Below, piece by piece: positions 46,901 to 57,821 of a stretch of 64,000 bases of DNA. Numbering within the stretch: position 1 is the stretch's first letter; each line of letters opens with the position of its first letter. The stretch is from Glandiceps talaboti (Eukaryota > Hemichordata > Enteropneusta > Spengelidae): positions 14,116,001 through 14,180,000 of the forward strand of contig NC_135553.1 of NCBI RefSeq assembly GCF_964340395.1. Reading direction: 5' to 3'. A model generated the notes under the pieces. The model had not been told where the DNA came from. It made no database searches and worked only from the letters and a program-made list of their open reading frames with translations. Position numbers and translations under genes: made by a program.

Positions 46901-49900
46901 GTCGAATTGAAATGGCAAAAGTGATATGGACCAAAGCCTCAAATCATATTGGTGAGCATACAGATTTTTGGGCTACCTCCATGCTTCATGTTTGTTTAAT
47001 TGCCTCAATGTACTGGGATATATTGAACTATAGACCAGAGACTTCTTGACTCAACATACTGGTAAATTACATTGTCAAGCCAGACAGGGCTTAACAAGCA
47101 AATTGTAAACTAATAACCCTCTTCAGCTCATGTCCACATAAAAGATAATGGCTGTGGCAGGATTAGGGTGGAAAGGGAACAATATCTTGAAAATTCATAT
47201 TGTTTGATAAATAGTATGATGCTAAATTAGGTCAATTACGTTAGGTTCATGTACTTTGACACTTTGCCACAGAGTTGGTCGGCATCAATCAGAACTTAGG
47301 CTGAATTGACACATGTATAATGAGACTTGTTTATTTCAGCGTTGGCACTGTTGGGGTCCAAGATTTTAAGATGTCTTAAGTTCAGAGCTAGAGATATTGA
47401 AGAAAGCTATCTAGTAGAATCTCTCAGAAAAGGAGAAAGGTATGGATTTATGAATCTTTTATACATGTATATCTAAAAATGTATCAATTAAAAAAAGTGA
47501 ATATATATAATTTTTATTAACTTATTAACATGCCATGAATTGTTTCTACCCCAGAGAACTAGCTGAAATGGCCAAATCCAGCATACAAGAGTGTTATATG
47601 GATAATAAGAAGAAATCTCATCGTCTTCTTGTGGCGCCCATAGACTACCTCCATGCTTCATGTTCATTTAATTGCCTCAAACTTGCCTGGGCCTTTGATA
47701 TGAAGGAGTTTATGGCCAAGAGTTGCTGTCAGACAAAGCTAACTAGTATGTGGCATGGCAAGGACAGAATATGTGCCATGAGCCCCATATTTGAGAAGAC
47801 TGAGAAGTTTCTGTTTGCACCAAGAATACAGTTTATGTGGAACATTGTAAGTGTGTAATCTTGAACCAACTCTTGCTTCTTCTGGACTCATTTGTGTACA
47901 ACCATATATCTGCTAGCTTTTTTTTCATTCGTGTACAACCATATATCTGCTAGCTTTTTTTTTGAAAAAAGAATGCAAAAAGATAGCTGTGCCAGGCAGA
48001 CAAATAAGAAGATCAAGTAGTTCACTGCAGTTCAGCAGAGTAATTAAATATGGGATACACACAAAAAGTCCCCAAACAAGGGTCAACCTTTCATCTGAAA
48101 ATTCCTTAATCATGGGGGTCGATAATATGGGAAATGTTAGATATAGAAAATGCTTCACAACATTAGATCGGAGGTAAATAACTGGATGAATATGATTGAA
48201 AATCCCTAAGAATTCGTCTGTTTTTGGATAATACATGGGTAGAAGTTTTGAATATGAATAATTATGTGTTCTGTATGGAAACAGTGTAGCTATTACATCA
48301 GTTACCCAGCATTGAATGCTTTACACAGAGTTCAACTTGCCAATTCGAGATTATCGGTATGTCAATGAACTTGTATGAAAATTTGGGGAGTATTCCCCTG
48401 GGGTTTTATACATGGATTTTAACCACAAGTATAGGCATGTAGATCCAGTCATGGTGGTTGAATTGTATAAGTGACAAGCACAGAATCTGCAGGTTGTCAA
48501 TTTATTAGCCTCTCTGCTTTCAACTTGTTTCAGAATCATTCTAAGTCCTTTGGTAATTAAGATTTTGTCCCAGCTAACATTTTCTGTCTTCCATTTGGTT
48601 GTCTCACCAGCTCACAATGATCATGCTGTTAATAATGTTGACAACATTTGTTCTGACTGACCTGCATCCATTTGGGATGAGAAACGCCCCCAGTGTCCTG
48701 GAAATAATTGTTACTGTGTGGGTATTTCTTCTCACAATTGAAGAATTGCGAATGGTAAGTTAGAAAACTTCTGAAATGTCTCCCTATAGAACTACTCTAA
48801 GTTGTAGATGTTTATAAGTCTTAAAGGAGAACAGTAGTTTAGGATTTTTGAGTAATGAAGGATGAATGAGCAATGAAGGATCCATTTTCAGTGACCTTGC
48901 TATATGTATATCTCTAAAATATAGAAATTGTCAAAGCTTGCTCAGAAGAATTTTACACTGGGGTGAGGCATCATGAGTAAGTAACAATGATAGGGGCTTC
49001 TCTTCTCTTGAAACCTTGCCCATACAATGTTGAGACCAACTGTAGAGATCTTATCATTGTCCCAGACTTTAATACCAATCATAGTTATTCCACATGATAC
49101 ACTGCACATCGGGTCTCTTTCATATCAGATTTGTCAATTTGCATAGGTCTATTTTAGAGAAGTTGTGTGCTGTAGGGTTGGTTAAAAATGACTTTTCTCA
49201 GAAAAACCAGCCGTACTTTCTGTTCCATAGTAATTGTAGCTTAAATTTGCGTCTAATCTCTTATCTAATCTATTCTAATCTAATCTAATCTCTTACATTT
49301 ATGTAACAATTCGCTTTTCTCCTCTGGCTCCGTTACAGTTCTAATGAGGCGAATTGTCAATAGTTCTCTCAAATACCCTGTGTTCGATCACTCTCCCACT
49401 CGTTGGTCGTTCAAAGTCACTCGCACATATCAAACAACAGGGCCGAAGCCGTCATAACAGGTATTATCTCTGAAAGGGTAGCGTCTCCAACTTAGCGTGT
49501 TAAAGTCCGTGACACGATCACACACATTCGAATAGATGCAAATACAAAGAAATAAGGTATACTGACTTTACTACAGCATGACTAGCAACAGATCTGCTTG
49601 TTTCGTACGTCGGCCAGTGTACAATCTCGGCTAGGAGTCTTCGATGCACACGGACGTCGGTACTGGTTGCTGACGAGAGAGGATGCGTCGCAGGGTAGCA
49701 GAGTCTCCCTTGTAGATCTAGGTGTCCCGTTGTGTCAGGTAGCAGGATGAGTTCAGGTGCGAGCCAACGAAACAAAGGATTACCCCTCTTAATATACTAT
49801 ATTCTCCATGAATATACAATTTGATATACACAGACATATAGATATTATTGGCCAGTCCCTGGACAATTTATGCATAACCACTAACAATTATAACTTTAAT

Positions 49901-52900
49901 TGGGTTAACTTCTTAGGAATGCATGAATGTATGAATTAATTAAAACAAAGGAGAAATACATAGTTTTGTCATGCTAACCAAACAAACTTTGGGAAGTGAT
50001 GGAAGTCAACTTCCTCTTACGTAATAAGTGTTTAAGGTGAACAAATACAAAGGGGTAAATGACCTCAACTTTACTACCATACCAATCCAGATACAAACTG
50101 TTGAATTTAGCGTTTCGCTACACTGCCCCCAACGATCAGATGAGACCGTCCCGGCTCATCTCTACTATTACGCTCTGCATCGTCTCTCTGATCGGCAATC
50201 CAACAAGCAATCTGTAAAAATACAACTCAACAAAAAAAAACTAAACACGTTAGTACAGATTAAAATCCACAAATAGAACAGAATACTGAGATGAAGTAAT
50301 GTGTTAAGGAAACAGGTACGTGTCCAATATTTGAGGTAGGCAGTGTTTTGGTTTGGCAGTGATGAATATCAATTATTGACTGGAATGCTTTGGGTAGTGT
50401 TTTTGAATACTTATTGCAGCAATATCAATTCGGCCTATGTCTTGAACCTTCGGAGTGAATAAATTTCTAACTCTGGGTAGACATCTCATTTGCCTGTAAA
50501 TTACTACAATACTGAGTATATTAGAACATGTTTGCAAATTATATCAACTATAACTATCTTATTCGACTTTTGCCTTTAGCACTTTTCCCTAAGTACTCTC
50601 AACCTTGGCAGCCAAATAATATCAGGATAGACTTATGCTGACATATCAAAATTTGCTTGGTAACAGATAAAATGTGAACTTGTAGTCAATGTGTTGTGAC
50701 AGAGAAATTTTGGGTAATTGATTTGTTTAGCAGAGTTCACTCGTACGATACATATCATGGTCCACATGTCTCTAGCTTGACAAATTATATCTGGAGATAG
50801 TAACGGTAAAAGTTTCGGGTTGTGATGAGATAACAGGAAAGGTTATGATTCACCAAAAACAGAATCCTATAGTATAAATTTGTTGCACTCCTAATGTGCA
50901 ATTTAGAACACTAATGATAATAAACTGGAAATTATCTATTGAATACAAATAAACGTTCACTGCGTCATTGTTATAAATCGTTCTTCAGGTCCATTGTCGA
51001 GGTCCAGATTTACGGGTCAATATTAAGTTCATGGTCGTTGTATCAGTCAGTCTCTTCTCCATCTTCCATGTTGAGATATAGTGGTGAAGTTGTCCAACGA
51101 TGTCTTCAAAGTTGGATGTTTTGAGGATACGAAGTCTTCTACAATGTGATGTTAAGATACGAAGTCTTCTACGATGTGATGTTAAGATACGAAGTCTTCT
51201 ACGATGTGATGTTCATTTTATTCCTGGCGTTGTTCTGATACAACAGACTATTGTCTTATCTAGTGCCACTCATGATTTCGTGGCTGTACCCAGTCTCCAT
51301 ATTTATCAGGTGGTCGTCTTCTTTTAGGTCTAGTGTTAGCAAATGGTGTTGTTGTTGTTACATTTGCTATGTTGACAGTTTGTGATGGTGATCTACCTTT
51401 GGTTTGTGGTAGCTTGTTCGTTCGTCGTCTTCTCGACTTTTTCTTGTTGTTACCAGCATAGGGTGTCCATTTGCCTTTATTCATATTGGTAGTCTCCGGT
51501 TTGTTGTTATTGACAGGTGTAGTGTCAGTACCAGAGCTCTGTGTGATGAAGGGTGTAGTCTTCTTGTTGCAAAATGTCACAGTTCCTCTCGGTGTGTGCA
51601 GATATCCCTTGCTAACAATCGGGTCCATAGAGTTTGCCTGCATGAGATCTAAGCCGATGATTCCATCTTCTCTGAGTTCGGCTACAAGAAATGGAAAGTT
51701 AGTAACGGTCTCACCAATACGAATTGTCAGATTAGCTATTCCATACACTTTCATCATTGCATAGTTGGCTAATCTCACTCTTGCACTGTACGGTTTTAGA
51801 TCCGGTCGTTTGTCTACAGGTAGTCGCTGGTAAGTTTGATAGGATATAAGTGATACTGCTGCACCTGTGTCTATCAGCATCGGAACTGGTTGTCGGTTAA
51901 CAGTAGCCATTATGTAGGGCGCTTGTTTCTTGTTGGTGCCAATAGCAGGTACTGTAGGTATCACAGCATTATTGTTGACTGTCTCCTCCTGTACACTGAC
52001 TGAAGTATTCTCACTGTTTTGTGCTTCCTCCACCATTGTGTTGCAATTGGTGTTGGTATCCTTCTGTTGTTGGTTGTCTGATAGTCCGATCGTCATTACG
52101 GTTGACTGTGTGTTACCTTCTACCAGTGTAGGACAGTCTCTTCTGATATGACCAGGCTGTCTGCATTGGTAACATTCAATTGTTTTCGGTCTCCCCACCA
52201 TCTGTTGTACCTGTTGTCTAAACTGGTCAATTAAGTCTAACATCTGTTGTGGGATAGACTGCCCATGCGTGTTGTGGTTTCTCAGATCTCTTCCTCTCAC
52301 CTGCTGGATTGTTTCCATCTCTTCCTCCTCATCAGAATCCTCAAGCGCCAGTGCCCTGACAAATCTCTGCGGCCGAAAAGACTGGGTTCGCTGGGCTTCT
52401 GATTCCAAGAATGCTTCAGTGTGAAGTCCCGCACAGACAGCATCATCTAGGGTCAACCCTGCTGTATGATGAATTTGCATTCGTATCGTGCTGTCCTCAA
52501 TGGCTCCTATAAAGTGTTGTCGGGCCACACTGTCGATTGCCGCCCTATCTAGTTGTGGGAACGCCAGCTCAGTCAGTTCTAAAATTGCTTGAGCTAAGTC
52601 AGGCAAGGACTCATTTTTCCCTCTCTTCCTGGTTGTTAGTTGTGCCTTGAAGGTCTCTGCTTTCCTAGAGGTACCATATCTCCTTTCTAGTAATTGAACC
52701 AGTTCCTCATAGCAAATGTAAGTGGGGTCTGTCAACTGATTTAGTGGTTTCTTCGCTCGGCCCTGGAGTAATGTTGCTAATATCCACCCTTTCTCCTCAT
52801 ATGACCAGTCATTAGCTCTTGCACAAGTCTCGAAGTGGATCCGGTAATCCCGCCAAGCTTCTCTCCCATCATATTTGTCTGGAGGGAAGGCGGGTTTTTG

Positions 52901-55900
52901 TAGTCTTCGGCCTCTAAGTTGTTGGGGCCGTATGTCTCTAGGGGGTGGGTGCTGTCCTTGGTCCTTGGGTCTCCCAGGTTGTGTTAGCTGGTTACCAGGT
53001 GTTGGTCCTCTCTGGTCCGGACGTCCATACCTGTAGTTGTAGTCTCTTCGGTCATAGTCATTCCAGCCCTGATGATAATAGTCATGTTTAGGTTGATCAG
53101 ATTTATACCATCGGCCATGATGCCATCCCTGTAGGGTTGGGGGTAATGGTTCAACGTGTCTCCTTCCGTGTTGTGTCTGTCCAGTAGGCTGGTTAAAGTG
53201 ATTGTTGAAGTCTGACTGGTGGGTATTCCAACCATTGCTACCTGAGGGCGCTGTTTCCATTGGTCCCACTCTCAGGTCATAGTTCGACTCTGTGTTTTCC
53301 CTTCTCCGTTGTTGTTGTTTATAGTCACCTTGTCTTGGTTGGTAGTAGGCAGCTTGTTGTTTGCTGTATGGTTGTGGTGGCTCCCACTCAGGTTGGTGTC
53401 CTCTTGTTGGTAGTCTTCCACTTGTACTAGGGGCATATCCATTGTCAAACTGGTCATAGTTACTATTTCTGAAGTGTTCGCCAAAGGCTGCTGTCGCTGG
53501 CCATCCGCTTTGCCAGTCGTTGGTGTCACTCGTGTAATTGTATCCAGGATTACCACTAGCAAAAGCCATTTGTTCTATCGTATTCTATCCCAAACGCTTG
53601 CCACCAATGTAACAATTCGCTTTTCTCCTCTGGCTCCGTTACAGTTCTAACGAGGCGAATTGTCAATAGTTCTCTCAAATACCCTGTGTTCGATCACTCT
53701 CCCACTCGTTGGTCGTTCAAAGTCACTCGCACATATCAAACAACAGGGCCGAAGCCGTCATAACAGGTATTATCTCTGAAAGGGTAGCGTCTCCAACTTA
53801 GCGTGTTAAAGTCCGTGACACGATCACACACATTCGAATAGATGCAAATACAAAGAAATAAGGTATACTGACTTTACTACAGCATGACTAGCAACAGATC
53901 TGCTTGTTTCGTACGTCGGCCAGTGTACAATCTCGGCTAGGAGTCTTCGATGCACACGGACGTCGGTACTGGTTGCTGACGAGAGAGGATGCGTCGCAGG
54001 GTAGCAGAGTCTCCCTTGTAGATCTAGGTGTCCCGTTGTGTCAGGTAGCAGGATGAGTTCAGGTGCGAGCCAACGAAACAAAGGATTACCCCTCTTAATA
54101 TACTATATTCTCCATGAATATACAATTTGATATACACAGACATATAGATATTATTGGCCAGTCCCTGGACAATTTATGCATAACCACTAACAATTATAAC
54201 TTTAATTGGGTTAACTTCTTAGGAATGCATGAATGTATGAATTAATTAAAACAAAGGAGAAATACATAGTTTTGTCATGCTAACCAAACAGACTTTGGGA
54301 AGTGATGGAAGTCAACTTCCTCTTACGTAATAAGTGTTTAAGGTGAACAAATACAAAGGGGTAAATGACCTCAACTTTACTACCATACCAATCCAGATAC
54401 AAACTGTTGAATTTAGCGTTTCGCTACATTTATATGCAATCTCTGAAAAGTTAGTTCTTTCCTTTGTAGATCTCCTATGTGGACCGTGTTGGCATGTGCA
54501 GAAAGGTGAAAAGCCTGCTACTTAGACAGTGGAATATCATCAAAGCCTGTATGCTGTCTCTCTTCTGGTTATCCTTCATCCTTCGGTTTGTGATACCGCC
54601 GGATTACTTTGTCTTTGTGAGAATCATGTACAGTCTGACACTGTTGGCCTTCTACTTGAACTTGTTACCGTTGGGTTTTGCCAATGATCAGCTTGGACCT
54701 AAACTTATCATGATCAAAGGAATGGTGAGCATAGCTTTGTTGTGGTCAATTCAATTCATGCCAAAACTGTATTTGTGTGACATACATGTACATATATTTT
54801 CATCTTTCTATATATGCATAGATGTAAAGACAACATGTTTCAGATGTGCTGACTCATTCCAGAAAAAAAAGAGTAATAATAATACATTTATTACCATTGA
54901 AATCTGGGTCACCAGTTACTACCCTATGAAACGTACTGTTGTCAAAGAAGTGTAAAGAAAGAAAAAGCACAGCCACATTTCCCAAACTGATGTTTACAAC
55001 CAGGATATTAGTAGATCTAGAAGACTAATGCTGTAAAGGTAATAACAGATAGACAGAGGAACTAACAATTGACCATTAATCATGCAGTTACATGTACAAG
55101 ACCAACAGAAAAATATATCACCATTAACCAGTATGTCTTATCTCTTGTGTAGGTCAAAGAACTTCTGATATTCATGACCATACTAGTGATTTTCATGCTG
55201 GCATTTGGTACAGCATACGAGGCCCTGATACACCCCAACAGTCCGAGAAATTTCATCTTGTTTGGTCATATCCTGTACAGATCCTATTTCCAGCTACTTG
55301 GTGATATGCTGACTGATGATATTGAACTCAAAGGTAAAACACATGTGACTTCATGTTAAGTGATTGATACATTCTTGATGAAGAAACGTTTTGAGGATGG
55401 GGGTGGGGGATGGGGGGGGGGGGGTCCACATGTTTGCAGTATTATTTGCAGATGCTGCTGATTAAAGTGAACTAAATTAAATTAAAACCAATAGACGAAT
55501 GTCTACAAATGCTGTGTTTTGGGTGATAAATATTCTTACCATTATGTGTTAAAGTGTTCTGTTAGGTGAACTGTGAGTTTATGAATCATTATGTAATTCG
55601 GCCATTGAATACAGTCACCTCTGTACAGCACCAACGCTTGTAGTAACACCTGATCTGTGCTTGGAATTTTACCAAACAACAGCTAATGGATGATTGTGCG
55701 CAGTCCCTATGAAACACAGCTCCAGCAGCCCTCAGTTATGTGATGTACACGTCACTTTTAAAAGTTAAAGACCGAGGGTGTAGCAACTAGACAATACAGC
55801 ACTCTGTAACTAGTATTTTTGTGGATAAAAGCAGTAACCAGAGTACAGAAAATTTTTGTTGTTAGGTAGAGTCATAGAAAAGTTACTCTTCAGATTAGGA

Positions 55901-57703
55901 TTAAAATCTTGTTGCGAAAATAATGGTTGTTTTGCAAAGTTATTATAAAAGTTGGTCCAGAACAAAAGAGTGATCCCATGCATGTAGCCCTCATTATGAT
56001 AGACTAATGTTATGACCAGGGATTGAAACATAGCCCTTTAAACAACCCCCTTCTGTATGTCCAAACCTCTGGTTAGTTTGAATAAACCCATCCTCAATAA
56101 ACCCAGCCTTCGCTGAGTGTTTTCATACCCAGACTGTCATGGTAAAGAGATGAACAAGCTAACTTAAATTTCAACCACCAACACAGCTTATAGCTAGAGA
56201 TATAATTTACATGTAAAAAAAAACTTTTGATGACACATCCTTGGCACTGATAGGTGTAATGTAATGATTTAGAAGAAAGTTCTTTTTGTATCTGTAACAT
56301 TTTTTTATGTGGGTAAATGAAAACGGTGACGCAAGTCAAAGCTAAGTCACTGAAGTGAGTTAATCAAATATGCCATTTATGTTTTAAAATTTGAATTCTA
56401 TGATTGCCATATCTTTTACTTGTATTTAACAGGTGTTAACTCTACATGTGTAAAGCCATATGATCCTGCCTGTGTTTTGGAGACATTTCTTCCAATCTTG
56501 ACAGCAATTTATGTCCTGATAGCCAATATTCTGTTACTCAATCTGCTCATTGCTGTATTTGGGTATGTAAATTTCTGTTATTTGGTACATGGAAATTTGG
56601 GCTTTGAAATAAAAAAAAACAACTGATTTGTTCAGTAGATGACTGAACAAAGTTCAGTGATTATATGAGAATTTCAGTTGAAACCATGTGACATTGTGTG
56701 TGTGTGTGTATGTGTGTGTGTGAATATGTGCACATGCGTGTGTATGTGCACGCGTCTGTGCATGCATTAATGTGTGTGTGTGCATGCATAATAAGTTGTA
56801 CCAGTAACTACTTGACTATATTGTATTGTTTTTGGCTAAGAAACCATACATTGTCATTGGACATGTGCAATCCAACGAAAGGAATATTTAGTAATATCAC
56901 ATTTCAAACTTTTTAGAACTTTATTGTTTGGAGTGTTATTCCTAAACAAGAGAATAATGAAAGCTCTTCTGTGCAATCCTTCATCTTATGTTCATAAATT
57001 CAACTTCATACCTAGATACTTGGTCAAAGCTTTGATCAACTACTAGCATTTCTTGGTACAAAATGAAGTTAAATTTATGAACAGAAACTAATGAATTTTC
57101 AATGACAACTGTGTATGTTTATTTCATTATTTTCTATTGACATTTTTTAAAATTATTTTGTAGAAAACGTTCTCATTCATTCATTCCTTATTATGGTTTC
57201 CTTTACATAGTTTCTACATCGAAGACATTCAAAAGAGATCCAAGGTAGTCTGGTCTTTTTATCGCTATGGTTTGATTAAAGAGTACCACAACAAGGCGCC
57301 ATTCTTTCCCCTTGGATGTCCTTTCTATTGGATTTATTTGATGTGCAAACAGTGTGTCTGTTGTCTGAGACCGTGCATCTGCTGTGGCAAAACATGTAGC
57401 TGTGACAAAAACAGAAGCCGGAATATCTTCAGTGGAAAAGACTTGTCAGATGAAGGTAGATGGCAAACATTATTGTATAATAGGAAAAATGAAGGCTATT
57501 GAAATATTTCATCATGAATGCCAGAACAGGGTTTTGAGTGAGTTTTGGTGTGGGTGATCTAATCAGAAAAGTAGGTGGGGGATGGGTGAGGATGAGGGGG
57601 TAGCCAGCTGTTGACCAGCAAGTGAAACAGCGATTTATATATCACTGCTAACATGTATTAAAATTATGGTATAATATTGCAGTGTATTCTGTCTGTCTGC
57701 CTG

Positions 57704-57743
<40 letters not shown>

Positions 57744-57774
57744 AGTGTATGTGTATATGTGTATGTGTGTATGT

Positions 57775-57821
<47 letters not shown>

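Larger units (their letters stand above)
40050..47554. other. TRPM introns between exons 10 and 20
   Basis: Coding exons here encode the end of the SLOG-like region and the ankyrin-like helical MHR3/4 part. The introns are otherwise plain, apart from the tandem duplication at 42771-43151, SINE-like and dispersed repeat fragments at 45408-45850, and CA-rich text near 46650-46735. Confidence 0.5.
49302..54428 (-). mobile_element. young, pol-deleted LTR retrotransposon inserted antisense in the TRPM intron
   Basis: It has two 821-bp LTRs (49302-50122 and 53608-54428), TG...CA termini and flanking TTTA duplications. The internal minus-strand ORF is gag-protease. Just inside the 5' LTR (right side) is a primer-binding-site-like TGGTGGCAAGCGTTTGGG on the minus strand. 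Just inside the 3' LTR is a polypurine-rich GTTGGGGGCAG. No reverse transcriptase, RNase H or integrase core is visible in the 1.1 kb between gag-pro and the 3' LTR. This fits a non-autonomous Gypsy/Metaviridae-type derivative mobilised by full-length relatives. Confidence 0.9.

Noticed and set aside
49518-49775. 85-codon ORF repeated in both LTRs (also 53824-54081)
   Set aside because: It lies within the LTR and has no recognisable domain; duplication simply follows the LTR pair.
51471-53562. Plus-strand and frame-shifted ORFs over the gag region
   Set aside because: Shadows of the 769-codon gag-protease ORF.
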